From Cryptomeria japonica (lineage: Eukaryota > Streptophyta > Pinopsida > Cupressales > Cupressaceae), in assembly GCF_030272615.1 (NCBI RefSeq), contig NC_081413.1, forward strand, positions 560,707,445 to 560,771,444: a stretch of DNA of 64,000 nt. The letters are read 5' to 3'. A program made the translations under genes and the position numbers. Shown here in pieces: positions 22,350 through 32,690 of this stretch (positions are counted from its first letter, which is position 1; each line of letters begins with the position of its first letter). Under the pieces are notes generated by a model that was not told where the DNA came from, did no database searches, and saw only the letters and a list, made by a program, of their open reading frames with translations.

Positions 22350-22860
22350 ATTTGAATCTCCCTCTCTTCCCTCCACACTTATCTACGGGCCAATTTCTTG
22401 AACCTCCTCACTGCTCACAGAGTCCACCTCTCTATCTTCGCTGTCCACTATGTCCTCTTCTTCTTGCATGTCTTCTCCTTCACTCTCTTCTTCTTCCTCT
22501 GAATCCGACCGAAGGTAGTTCTCAAATTGAAATAAATCTTCAAAATGCTGACTCTAACATATTCCTGTAGGCCCAATATGGATTCTGCAACTGTATCTAC
22601 AATAAAGGGTTTAAGGAAGCCTGTTAACAGCTCGACCACACTCTCCTTCGATTCTATAATATCCACTAATGGGAGGAGAATGACTTCCAATACCAAAGCA
22701 TCACACCAGTGTCTGTCCAAATTTAAAGTAATTCCCACTAACCCCCTAATAGAGTCATAAACATACTCTTCAGTGTTAAACAAATTCCTCAACTATGCGA
22801 TCAATGAGTTTTCACAATTTACATAGCTGATTCTTCCAAAGTAGGCCATGGTCAACTATA
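22350..22860 (-). pseudogene. Unrecognised frame downstream of a LINE RNase H
   Basis: Minus strand. A mostly open frame (22857-22450, one TAG) encodes MAYFGRISYVNC..., TEEYVYDSIRGLVGITLNLD and VDIIESKESVVELLTGFLKP, mostly helical and hydrophobic. A shift of frame then gives a very acidic tail (RSDSEEEEESEGEDMQEEED). It begins about 430 bp after the RNase H stop of the LINE fragment on the same strand. I do not recognise it. It may belong to the LINE, or be an unrelated remnant with an acidic tail like that of copy A. Confidence 0.35.
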
Positions 22861-23288
22861 TTCCTATTACTCTCCCCAGAGAATTCAAAAATTTCCTTCA
22901 AGGCCTAAGCCTTTCCCATACGCCTTAAATAGCTGAGGACTGGTATGTCTATTGAAGCATAGTCCTCTACGTGCTATAATCTTTCTCTCTGTGACCATAT
23001 CTTTTTCGAAAAGTATCTTTTCTAGGCTTGTGGATCTGCTCAAGGCCCATGTGAACCAAAAATTTTATTCTTCATACTGCCTCAATTTTGAGATCCATCC
23101 ATTTTCTGAGCCTGTGCTCTTCTAACCAAACTATCCATACTTGTCTCTGTAACTAGTCATTGTTGACCTTCTTCCAAAAAGAAGAAATTTCAAATATGAC
23201 AAAACTCTAGTACTATGTGCAATCGTGGCATAATTAAAACGGTTTCTCTCATCCTCGATGCACACTGTTTATCTTAGACATATCTCTT

Positions 23289-23927
23289 CTATCCAATTCC
23301 AGTTCTTGGAATTCCTACTTTATCTGCTTTGAGGACTGAAAGTAGTCCTTCTACAAGATCCTCCTTTTTGGACATTTGTTTTGGGCTGTCGCAATCTACT
23401 CCTCTATTTGCCAGCCAGTCTGCTACCAAGTTGCCTTCTTGGTATATGTGTTTAAAGGTCAAACTATTGAGGCTATCACATAATTTTTTGATTTTAGGAT
23501 GATACGCCTCTAGTTTCCAGTTTTCAAATCTCTGTTTGGAGATCCCATTCAAAATGATTTGCGAGTCGCCCTCTACTTCAACGTTCTGGAAGCAACAGGC
23601 CACACACCATTCCATTCCAGCTACTAGCCCTACCATTTCTGCCATATTATTTGTGTTGATTCTTAAAGGACCATAATTAGCCCCGACAAAGTTGCCAAAT
23701 TCGTCCCTTATTATAGCCCCATATCTTGATTTCTCTGGGTTGCCACAGCTAGCTCCATCAAAATTAACCTTTATAATTCTAGTCTTAGGAGGAGACCATA
23801 CCGTAGTGTCTCTGATCTGCTTCTTATCCCTAAGCTTATAGTCACGAGTCTTCATTAAATTCCAAAGTCTTTCCATCTCTTTGTCCCATGAAGAATAGGA
23901 ACTATACTTTTTACCAACTACTTTCAC
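23289..23927 (-). pseudogene. LINE RNase H domain, 5'-truncated LINE (minus strand)
   Basis: 212 codons, open throughout. RNase H (RVT_3) motifs are all intact: VNFDGASCGNPEKSRYGAII (Asp), NNMAEMVGLVAGM (Glu), VEGDSQIILNG (Asp) and EGNLVADWLANRG (Asp). The upstream part (GKKYSSYSSWDKEMERLWNL) fits the linker between zf-RVT and RNase H, and the reverse transcriptase is missing, as in 5'-truncated insertions. The DNA above 24000 is unrelated AT-rich sequence. Marked pseudogene because only the last domain of ORF2 is present. Confidence 0.85.
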
Positions 23928-23999
23928 ATTGATGACTTCTTCTATGGCTCCTTTTATTTTGGGAATTAGTGTATCATGAAACAGAGCCTGTTTTTAAAT

Positions 24000-25289
24000 A
24001 TCTCTATTTTATATGGTGTTTATTTGAAAAATATTAAATTTATAATTAATATTAATACTTTAACATTGATTGTCAAATTAAAAAGAAAAAATAAAAGTTA
24101 ACATTAACACAGTGAACCCATAATTTCATTCCATCCTTTATTGTCATTATAAAATGTCTCTAAACATTATTAATTTATACTATAATACAAACAAATAATA
24201 ATATTTTATACTATCATTTTTTACTCAATGGTTATATACTGTATATTTGTCCCTCCATGATAGTTGTGACGGATTGAGCTTCTCTCTATACATTTTTTCT
24301 TTGTTGATTCTACATCTAGTTTTGCATTAGCTAACTGTGTCATTTTTTGGTTTTCTATTACTTTTATGTACTTTCTAAATACTTTTATATCTAATCTAAT
24401 ATATTTGTACTTAGCATTTGCCTCAATATGTATATCTATATATATATTAATATTTTATTTTATTTTTTAATATTATAGACATTTTAATGAAACATCTAAA
24501 ATAAATATTATTGTTAATCAAGCTACATTAAAAAATTTATTATTTAGATGTGTGTCCTATCATTGCATGAATAAGTTTTTTATTTGTATAAAGAATATAT
24601 AATTTTAAATTTAATAATTTGTTTAACATATAAAAAATAAAATAAAATATAAATAATACAACTAAAATAAATAATTGATAAATAGTTTTAAATTGAAGAA
24701 AATAATTTGAAGTAAATAAAATAAATATAAAAGTTATCCGTGATCATCCTTGCCTTTAGATGTACATCTAACAACATATTAGTTTTCTTGTTACAGTTAA
24801 TTGGTTTTCTATCATAGCATAAATATAATCCTTTAAAATAACATATAGAATGTTAGTGGATTGCAAATTAATATTTAGAAATTTGTATGAGATTAAACTA
24901 TCTCATTAGGAATAAAACTTTTATTTCTTGTTTTTATTATATGAATTATAATTTTAACTATATTCCAAGGAAAAACACATAGGTCTTGAACAAATGATTA
25001 ATCAAATGTGTTAAATTTATTGGTTGCTACGAATATAAACAATCAATACAAAATGATGTTTTTTTCATTATATGAACTATATTTTTATTATATTTCAAGG
25101 AAGAGCACATAGATCCTAAAGCAATGATTGATCAAATGTTTTGGAATCAAATAAATAATTTTTTTATTATAATTTATAATGTTTTAAATTTATTAGTTCT
25201 TAAGAATATAAAAAATTAACACCAAATGATGATTTTGTAATTAATTAGCATATGCTTGCCAGTTTATAATAAAAAAGAAGAGTTAGGAT
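24000..25289. other. AT-rich non-coding stretch
   Basis: Very AT-rich DNA with no open frames. Two segments near 24960-25040 and 25080-25160 are diverged direct repeats (CAAGGAARARCACATAG, then CAAATGATTRATCAAATG). Nothing else recognised. Confidence 0.5.
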
Positions 25290-26244
25290 TACAAATTAAT
25301 AGTATGAAACAAAATAGATTTTCTCTTGTATTGTTTAAGCTTTAATCTTTGTTTACAAGAATTTAAGAACACTTGTATGATTTTCAAATTGAGTATGAAC
25401 AACCTAAGACCCCTACCCACATATAGAAACATTAGGCAACAAAAGGCTAGCCCGACCCTTAACCAAAAATAATCACAAACTAAGTTGGGCCCTTCAAAAC
25501 TGTCAACATCCAGCCAAAGATGAGGGTTTTGAAAGGCTCCCCTAACCTTCGAATTGGGTTTTACAATGGCTCCCAATTAAGACCACCAAAAACTGAACCA
25601 AAACATGGGGGTTTTGAAACACTCCCTTAACCTTTGAAATGGATTTTGAGGTGAAGCATCTATCCACCTCAATGTGATAGGCCTTCCATCACCACCATTA
25701 GAGAGGGAAGGGCCACCTCAATAAGGCTAACTGAAAAGAACTCAAATTGTAGAAAGAGGGAAGGCCAAGAGATATTGCAAGAAAAAATACGACTAGGCCC
25801 AAGAAGACAACCCATCATCAAATCTTCCAACAAACACCAAAAAAGAATAGTATCCAAAAGAATTAAAAGAAACCCCAAAGGCCTTCCAGATCAATCAAAA
25901 GAAAGAGGGGAAAGGGCACTCGAAGAAAATAGTGCATCACCACTCTCATGGTCTTCAACCAGGCTTTTAGAAAAAGACATTGTCGCCATGAGAAAGAGAA
26001 AAGAAACATCAAACAAAATATCCCACCCCAAGGAAAGAAGACAACCCAAGGCGAGGGGAGAGCACACAAACCTAAGGAAGAACCATGTTGCTGAAGATCC
26101 ACCTGGGTCCCAAATCAAAGGAAGGGCCTTTTGAAAGATGCAACAAATCCAACCACAGCTAGCCTAGAGATAACAGATGCAGCCTCTAAGAAGGAGGTCG
26201 GCAGAGCCGAGGAGAGAAGCTAGGTAGCCCTGCCAACTAGGGTG
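25290..26244 (-). other. Left half of a minus-strand element split by Copia
   Basis: C-rich on the plus strand and unlike its AT-rich surroundings. Read on the minus strand it continues the frame region at 32670-32272 if the Copia element and one GGTAT are removed; translations are Phe/Leu/Trp-rich with stops. No domain is recognised. Base composition and style match 10171-11525, so I infer the same retroelement family. Confidence 0.35.
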
Positions 26245-26249
26245 GGTAT
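26245..26249 (+). other. Target-site duplication, left
   Basis: GGTAT immediately before the TG of the left LTR, identical to the five bases after the right LTR (32267-32271). Five bases is usual for Copia integrase. Confidence 0.95.
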
Positions 26250-27145
26250 TGTTGGGAAAAATGGTGTCTCAACCTTGCATTTATGCGAGGTTACTATTTA
26301 TAGTAAGTTTTTATTTGAGCACGAAATGGTGCAAAACTCTCCTTGAAGCTTTTGGTTGGCTAGATAAGCATTCCGGTAAAGTTGCGTCGCAAGGTCACAG
26401 CTAGTTTTGAAGATATTAAAGTTTTCATCTTGGAGGGGTGCAATAAAATATTTAAACTTAATTTTGGAGACTTTAGAGGCTTCAAAATGCCCTGAAAAGT
26501 GGCCGTAACTGGCGAAGTGGATTACGAGATGATAGAGCACTTCGCGAGCTTTTCGGTGCTTCAAACGGTTCGTCAATCGGACACCCGGTTCTCAAGTTAT
26601 GGCTTCCGGAAGTTTGTACTCCTGAAATAGGAAAAATAATTTGTATCGGATACATAAGTGAGCTGTAAAAAGGGAGCGACACGTGTTGATGTGTGCTTTA
26701 ACATGTCATAGGGAATCTAGAAGGGAGATAAGGTCGGCTACACCTTATTGGGTGGTTTTAGCCTATGGTTTTGTAATACCGTTTGACGGTTTCTTGTATT
26801 GTATCTCCTATTTATGAGGTGTGTGAGATAGAGGTTGGGTGTAAGAGTCTTATGGCTATTGAGTTGCCTCTGAATCTCTGATTAGTGGTACTTCTATGAA
26901 GAGCTTGCTCTGCAAGTATGTTGTAATTTGTTTTTGATTGCTGAATAAAATATTGAGCTGCTTTTGGAGGGTGGGGTTTTTTCTCCCGAAAGGGTTTTCC
27001 CCACGTAAATCACTGTGTTGTGGTATGATTGCTATTATATCTATTTCTATTTTTTGTAACTGTTGTAATGATCTGAAAAAGTTTTGCATTACCCTCCTCT
27101 CAAGGTTAGTGTAGGAAGTTGTTTCCGCTACTTAACTTCCTTACA
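26250..27145 (+). repeat. Copia 5' LTR (896 bp)
   Basis: Starts TGTTGGGAAAAATGGTGTC and ends AACTTCCTTACA. It aligns without gaps to 31371-32266. Possible promoter and polyadenylation signals lie within (for example GAATAAAATATTGAG near 26942). Confidence 0.97.
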
Positions 27146-27147
27146 AG

Positions 27148-27159
27148 TGGTATCAGAGC
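27148..27159 (+). other. Copia primer-binding site (initiator-Met tRNA)
   Basis: TGGTATCAGAGC two bases after the 5' LTR, the usual plant Copia site complementary to the 3' end of initiator methionine tRNA. Confidence 0.95.
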
Positions 27160-27269
27160 TTGATCACCTTTGGTTTCAATTGTGGGCAGTTGGGTTTTTT
27201 GAACTAATCCAGATTTGAGTGGGAGCTTGTGTAGAAGACACTTTTTGATCTTGTTGTAGGAATATTCAG

Positions 27270-29312
27270 ATGGCGAGTTCGTCAGGGAGAATAGAGGTGG
27301 AGAAATTTAATGGAAGTAATTTTGAGATGTGGAAGCTGAAGATGGAAGATCTGCTAATAGATCGAGATCTTTGGGATGCTGTTGATGTGAATGTCCAAAG
27401 GCCCTTAGATCCTACTGCGGCAGCTCAGTATGATGTTATGGACCGGAAAGCCAAGGGTCTAATCAGACTGTGCCTGGCAGACTCTGTTCTGATCAATGTC
27501 CATGAAGAAAACTCTGCAAAGAAGCTATGGACTAACCTTGGTGAGATGTATCAAGTGAAATCTTTATTAAATCAAATTTTCTTAAGAAAGAAATTGTATT
27601 CATTGAAGATGGAAGAGGGTGGACGAATTGCAGACCACCTGGAAGCATTCAATATGTTGGTGGCTCAATTAGTATCCATTGGTGTTAAGATGGACGAGGA
27701 GGAGAAATGTCAGATCTTGCTTTGTTCTTTGCCTGATTCGTGGGATTCTCTTGTTATGGCTATCGGTAGTACTTCTGTTGTTTTGAAATCTGAAGACGTG
27801 GTGGGTGCCCTACTCGATGAAGAGATGCAAAGGAAGGTATCCATCAGTTCAAAGGAAGCCCTAACCGTTCGTGGAAGACCTAAGGAGAAAGGCAAGAAGA
27901 ATGAGAAGCGCGGCAAGTCCAAATCCAAAGGGAGATCGAAATCTCCTGGAAAGTCCAAAGTCATTTGCTGGAATTGCGGTAAACCAGGCCACATCCGTAA
28001 GGACTGCAAAGAAGAAAAGAAGAAGAAAAAGAAAAAGTTTGATTCTGATTCTGAGTCCGACAAGGAAGATGGCGATGCATTTATTGCGGCCTTGGTGACT
28101 CATGTAGGTGATGATGCCTGGCTAATTGACTCAAGTGCATCTTTTCATATGACTTCCAATAGAAATTGGTTTTCTGAATATGAAGGATTTAATGGAGGTA
28201 AGGTGTACTTGGGTGATGATTCACCTCTAGACATTGTTGGTCGAGGTAAAGTTAGAATCAGGTTTTCTGATGGTAGAATAAAAAAGATTAATGGTGTGCT
28301 GCATATCCTTGGATTAACACAAAACCTGTTATCTGTGAGCAAACTGATAGATGCGGGTGTGCAGGTAGTCTTTTCTGAAATAGGATGTAAGATGATTAAG
28401 GGTGCTATGGTAGTTGCTAGAGGTGTCAGGTTTGGCACTTTGTATAAGCTTGAAGCATACACTGTTGAGTGTAATAGCACTTCTGTAAAAAGTAAATCTG
28501 CGAATACTTCACTGGAAGATTTGAAGGTTTCACCTTCAGCAGATGGAAATGGTTTTTGGGTACCTAAGGGTGCTCTTTCGTCTGAAGCAAAGTTACCTGC
28601 AAAGAAGACTATGTTATGGCACCAGAGACTTGGCCACATTGGAGAAAAGGGTCTAAGGACCTTGAAAAATAAAAATATTGTTGAAGGTTTGAATGATTGT
28701 AATCTTGACTTTGATTTCTGTGAGCATTGCATTTATGGAAAACAAAACCGCGTTCAGTTTTACTCGAGTTCTCATAAAACTTGTGGTGTTTTGGATCTTA
28801 TCCATTCTGATGTGTTTGGTCCAGTAGATGTCTCTTCGATTGGAAAATCCACATATTATGTTTCATTTATTGATGATTTTAGTAGAAGGACATGGGTATA
28901 TTTTCTAAAGAGTAAATCTGAAGTTTTTAGTCGTTTTAAAGAATTTAAAGCAATGGTTGAGTTGCAGACTGGAAAGAAAATAAAATGTTTGAGAACTGAT
29001 AATGGCGGTGAGTTTTGCTCTAATGATTTTGATAGATTCTATAAAGACTGTGGAATTAACAGGCAGAAGACAACTCCGTATTCTCCACAACAGAATGGAG
29101 TTGCAGAAAGAATGAACAGGACACTGATGGAGAAGGCTAGGATTATGTTGAGTGGTGCTGGTCTCGAACAAAAGTTTTGGGTTGAAGCTGTTGCCACTAC
29201 TTGCTACCTGATTAACAGGTTTCCTACATCAGCTCTTGTTGATAAAATGCCTATGGAAGCATGGTCAGGTCACAAGCCTTCATTGAGACATCTTAGAGTT
29301 TTTTGGTTGTGA
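27270..29312 (+). CDS. Copia gag-protease-integrase (first part of polyprotein)
   Basis: 680 codons from ATG at 27270. Gag: UBN2-type domain (KFNGSNFEMWKLKMEDLLID at about residue 13, then DSVLINVHEENSAKKLW). A Lys/Ser-rich basic region is followed by the zinc knuckle CWNCGKPGHIRKDC at about 230. The protease active site reads WLIDSSASFHM at about 285; Copia has DSG, so Gly is replaced by Ser and activity is doubtful. Integrase: HQRLGH and CEHC zinc-binding pairs, then DLIHSDVFGP, LRTDNGGEF and QNGVAERMNR with the DDE residues all present. The frame ends because an extra T in a T run just after LRHLRV shifts reading to TGA. Expected to be one polyprotein with 29326-31314. Confidence 0.93.
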   Translation: MASSSGRIEVEKFNGSNFEMWKLKMEDLLIDRDLWDAVDVNVQRPLDPTAAAQYDVMDRKAKGLIRLCLADSVLINVHEENSAKKLWTNLGEMYQVKSLLNQIFLRKKLYSLKMEEGGRIADHLEAFNMLVAQLVSIGVKMDEEEKCQILLCSLPDSWDSLVMAIGSTSVVLKSEDVVGALLDEEMQRKVSISSKEALTVRGRPKEKGKKNEKRGKSKSKGRSKSPGKSKVICWNCGKPGHIRKDCKEEKKKKKKKFDSDSESDKEDGDAFIAALVTHVGDDAWLIDSSASFHMTSNRNWFSEYEGFNGGKVYLGDDSPLDIVGRGKVRIRFSDGRIKKINGVLHILGLTQNLLSVSKLIDAGVQVVFSEIGCKMIKGAMVVARGVRFGTLYKLEAYTVECNSTSVKSKSANTSLEDLKVSPSADGNGFWVPKGALSSEAKLPAKKTMLWHQRLGHIGEKGLRTLKNKNIVEGLNDCNLDFDFCEHCIYGKQNRVQFYSSSHKTCGVLDLIHSDVFGPVDVSSIGKSTYYVSFIDDFSRRTWVYFLKSKSEVFSRFKEFKAMVELQTGKKIKCLRTDNGGEFCSNDFDRFYKDCGINRQKTTPYSPQQNGVAERMNRTLMEKARIMLSGAGLEQKFWVEAVATTCYLINRFPTSALVDKMPMEAWSGHKPSLRHLRVFWL

Positions 29313-29325
29313 GGCATATGCACAT

Positions 29326-31314
29326 GTGCCAAAGGAGAAGCGAACAAAGTTGGAGAACAAGGTTGTGAAATGTATCTTCATCGGGTATAGTTATGGTGTG
29401 AAAGGATACAAGCTTTGGGACCCTGTTGCACAAAAGGTAATTCACAGTAGAAGTGTTATTTTTAGAGAAATTAAGTCTCCTTCTGTTACATTGCAGTCAG
29501 AACAGACTAAAAAAGAAGATCTGATTCAACTTCCTTCTACACCTGAAAGAGTTGAATTGAGACCCCTAGATAGGCAAGAATTTGAGGAGAGCTCATCTAG
29601 CTCTGGATCTTCAGAAGAGGAGGAAGAACCTCCAACTCAGCTTGTTCGAAGGTCTACAAGACATAGACAACCAGCTGAAAGGTATTCACCTGATGATTGG
29701 AGATGTATTTTTGCTCTGAATACTAGTGTGGATGAACCGAAATCTGTAGAAGAGGCATTAGGTATGAATGATGTAGAATCCTGGAAGATTGCTATGGAGG
29801 AAGAAATGGCAGCTTTGAAAAAGAATGATACATGGGATCTTGTACCATTGCCTGAAGGACGAAAACCTGTTGGTTGTAAATGGGTGTTCAAGAAAAAGAT
29901 TGGTTCAGATGGAAGCATTGAGAAGTATAAAGCAAGGTTGGTTGCAAAAGACTACTCTCAGGTTGAGGGTGTTGATTACGGTGAGATATTTTCTCCTATT
30001 CCAAAAATGACGTCCATTAGATTTTTGCTTTCTATTGCTACTGCTTATGATTTAGAGGTTGAGCAAATGGATGTGAAAACTGCTTTCCTTCATGGTGATT
30101 TGGAGGAAGATATTTATATGACACAGCCAGAGCACTATGTGGTGAAAGGCAAAAGTAATTTGGTCTGTAAATTGAAGAAATCTTTGTATGGCCTCAAACA
30201 AAGTCCTAGGATGTGGTACCAGAAATTTGATACATATGTGTTGAGTTTGGGATTTGAACGTTCTAAATCAGATCACTGTGTTTATTATAAATCTTATGGT
30301 GATCATTTCTTATTCGTTGCATTGTATGTTGATGATATGTTATTCATTGGTAAAGGGAAAGGTATGATTTCAGAACTGAAGTCTCAGCTCGCTGCTAAAT
30401 TTGAAATGAAAGATCTTGGTGCAGCAAAGCACATTCTTGGGATGGAAATTAGAAGAGATAGGGTGAACAGAAAGCTATGGCTAGGCCAGAGTAAGTATGT
30501 GAATTCAGTGTTACAGAGGTTCAACATGCAGAATTGTAGACCATTAAGTGTTCCTTTTATAGTTGGAATGAAACTATCTATTTCAGATTATCCTACATCC
30601 CCATTGGAGATGGAAGACATGAGCAGAGTGTCTTACCAGAGTGCGGTTGGAAGCTTGATGTATGCTATGGTCTGTACTAGACCAGATAGTGCCCAAGCAG
30701 TGGGAGTACTTTCTAGATATATGTCTAATCCTGGTAGAGTTCATTGGGATGCAGTCAAAAGAGTCTTTAGATATTTGAAGGGTACTTCAGAGTATTCTTT
30801 GTGTTATCATGGTAATTCAGTTGGAGACATGACTTCCCTTGATATCCATGGTTATGTGGATTCAGATTGGGCAGGTGATATTGATAGCAGAAGATCCACC
30901 AGTGCTTATGTGTTTACTTTGTTTGGTGGTGCAATTAGTTGGATGAGTAAGCGACAGGCTGTGGTTGCTTTATCCACTACTGAAGCAGAGTATATGGCAG
31001 CTACTCATGCTTGTAAAGAGGCCATTTGGCTTAAGAGACTGTGTTCGGATATTGGAATAAAACAAGGTACAGTGACAGTTTACTGTGACAGTCAAAGTGC
31101 AATTAGCCTAGCTAAGAACCTGACATTTCATGCCTGGACCAAACATATTGATGTTCAGTATCATTTTGTTAGAGATATGGTCGAAGATGGTAGGGTGAAG
31201 CTGGTTAAGGTGGAAACTTTGATGAATGTTGCAGATGCTTTAACTAAGGCTGTGAACACAGAGAAGTTCAGATGGTGTTTAGAGTCTATGGGCCTTATGG
31301 CCCCTAGCAATTGA
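29326..31314 (+). CDS. Copia reverse transcriptase-RNase H (second part of polyprotein)
   Basis: 662 codons; no natural start is expected because it is the continuation of the frame above beyond a single-base insertion. The integrase C-terminus (KCIFIGYSYGVKGYKLWDP) leads to an acidic Ser/Glu linker. Reverse transcriptase follows: NDTWDLVPLPEGRKPVGCKW, YKARLVAKDYSQVEGVDYGE, MDVKTAFLHGDLEEDIYM, KKSLYGLKQSPRMWYQKF, and the catalytic YVDDMLFIG intact. RNase H: YVDSDWAGDIDSRRSTSAYV, STTEAEYMAATHA, YCDSQSAISLAKN with Asp-Glu-Asp present. Ends at TGA 31312-31314, about 50 bp before the polypurine tract. Produces element cDNA in cytoplasmic particles. Confidence 0.94.
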   Translation: MPKEKRTKLENKVVKCIFIGYSYGVKGYKLWDPVAQKVIHSRSVIFREIKSPSVTLQSEQTKKEDLIQLPSTPERVELRPLDRQEFEESSSSSGSSEEEEEPPTQLVRRSTRHRQPAERYSPDDWRCIFALNTSVDEPKSVEEALGMNDVESWKIAMEEEMAALKKNDTWDLVPLPEGRKPVGCKWVFKKKIGSDGSIEKYKARLVAKDYSQVEGVDYGEIFSPIPKMTSIRFLLSIATAYDLEVEQMDVKTAFLHGDLEEDIYMTQPEHYVVKGKSNLVCKLKKSLYGLKQSPRMWYQKFDTYVLSLGFERSKSDHCVYYKSYGDHFLFVALYVDDMLFIGKGKGMISELKSQLAAKFEMKDLGAAKHILGMEIRRDRVNRKLWLGQSKYVNSVLQRFNMQNCRPLSVPFIVGMKLSISDYPTSPLEMEDMSRVSYQSAVGSLMYAMVCTRPDSAQAVGVLSRYMSNPGRVHWDAVKRVFRYLKGTSEYSLCYHGNSVGDMTSLDIHGYVDSDWAGDIDSRRSTSAYVFTLFGGAISWMSKRQAVVALSTTEAEYMAATHACKEAIWLKRLCSDIGIKQGTVTVYCDSQSAISLAKNLTFHAWTKHIDVQYHFVRDMVEDGRVKLVKVETLMNVADALTKAVNTEKFRWCLESMGLMAPSN

Positions 31315-31359
31315 TTCATTGTGTTGACATTCCCTTCTGCTCCTGCAAGGTGTTCGACA

Positions 31360-31369
31360 AGTGGGAGAT
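31360..31369 (+). other. Copia polypurine tract
   Basis: AGTGGGAGAT immediately upstream of the 3' LTR (TTTGTTGGG): the usual plus-strand primer position. Confidence 0.85.
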
Positions 31370-31370
31370 T

Positions 31371-32266
31371 TGTTGGGAAAAATGGTGTCTTAACCTTGCA
31401 TTTATGCGAGGTTACTATTTACAGTAAGTTTTCATTTGAGCACGAAATGGTGCGAAACTCTCCCTGAAGCTTCTGGTTGGCTAGATAAGCATTCCGGTAA
31501 AGTTGCGTCGCAAGGTCACAGCTAGTTTTGAAGATATTAAAGTTTTTGTCTTAGAGGGGTGCAATAAAATATTTAAATTTAATTTTGGAGACTTTAGAGG
31601 CTCCGAAAAGCCCTGAAAAGTGGCCGTAACCGGCGAAGTGGGTTACGAGATGATAGAGCACTTCGTGAGCTTTCCGGCGCTTCAAACGGTTCATCAATCG
31701 GACATCCGGTTCTCAAGTTATGGCCTCCGGAAGTTTGTACTCCTGAAATAGGAAAAATAATTTGTATCGGATACATAAGTGAGCTGTAAAAAGGGAGCGA
31801 CATGTGTTGATGTGTGCTTTAACATGTCATAGGGCATCTAGAAGGGAGATAAGGTTGGCTACACCTTATTGGGTGGTTTTAGCCCATGGTTTTGTAATAC
31901 CGTTTGACGGTTTCTTGTATTGTATCTCCTATTTATGAGGTGTGTGAGATAGAGGTTGGGTGTAAGAGTCTTATGGCTATTGAGTTGCCTCTGAATCTCT
32001 GATTAGTGGTACTCCTGCGAAGAGCTTGCTCTGCAAGTATGTTGTAATCTGTTTTTGATTGCTGAATAAAATATTGAGCTGCTTTTGGAGGGTGGGGTTT
32101 TTTCTCCTGAAAGGGTTTTCCCCAGGTAAATCACTGTGTTGTGGTATGATTGCTATTATATCTATTTCTATTTTCTGTAACTGTTGTAATGATCTGAAAA
32201 AGTTTTGCATTACCCTCCTCTCAAGGTTAGTGTAGGAAGTTGTTTCCGCTACTTAACTTCCTTACA
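31371..32266 (+). repeat. Copia 3' LTR (896 bp)
   Basis: Same length as the 5' LTR, ending ACTTCCTTACA and followed by the second GGTAT. Differences from the 5' LTR are scattered and almost all C/T or A/G. Confidence 0.97.
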
Positions 32267-32271
32267 GGTAT
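32267..32271 (+). other. Target-site duplication, right
   Basis: GGTAT, identical to 26245-26249. Confidence 0.95.
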
Positions 32272-32690
32272 CCAAACCCAGAGGGGCACACCACAAACCC
32301 AGGATCTGGCTAAACCAGCCCTTTCCAAACCAACCCACTCGCCGTGAAGAAACCCATTGCCTTCAGATGAAGAGGCAAAGACATCCAGCTCACAATCCCC
32401 ATCATCACTGCACACACCAAGAGCACCATCTCTGCCACCACCATCATGCTCTGAAAGACCAAGAGGGGGTAGAGAGCGGCCACAAGAAAAACAAGGCTCA
32501 AGATGAGCTTTGGTATCAACTGAAGCCCATGATAGACCAGTAGCCACCTCAGCCACACCCGCTTCAACATCAAATCCATTTCCATCCTCCTCATTATCCT
32601 CCCCTATAGCTTCTTCACCGATGGTAGAAACCCTAGCCCTCAACCCACTCTCGCTTGCGCTCCCCATCACTAGTGCAAAAAAGAAAGTAT
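32272..32690 (-). other. Right half of the minus-strand element split by Copia
   Basis: Minus-strand frame from ATG at 32670: an acidic opening (MGSASESGLRARVSTIGEEA, then EDNEEDGNGFDVEAG), a lone CFSCG pair, an Asp-rich CSDDGDCELD and a Trp/Gly/Val-rich end. The open frame runs into the Copia LTR. Not a family I recognise. The order (acidic start, Asp cluster, Trp/Val-rich) parallels the minus-strand frame starting at 11229. Confidence 0.4.

Larger units (their letters stand above)
26250..32266 (+). mobile_element. Complete Copia (Ty1-type) LTR retrotransposon, 6017 bp
   Basis: Both LTRs (896 bp each), target-site duplications, primer-binding site, polypurine tract and the full gag-protease-integrase-reverse transcriptase-RNase H order are present, so this is Copia. 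By eye the LTRs differ at about 32 positions (3.6%), 29 of them transitions. The coding region is open except for one extra T in a T run near 29300. It is by far the youngest and best preserved element here, inserted in an older minus-strand element. Confidence 0.97.

Noticed and set aside
27710-28732. Long minus-strand open frames opposite the Copia gag-protease region
   Set aside because: They are antisense shadows of the plus-strand polyprotein, with low-complexity Phe/Ser translation and no domain.
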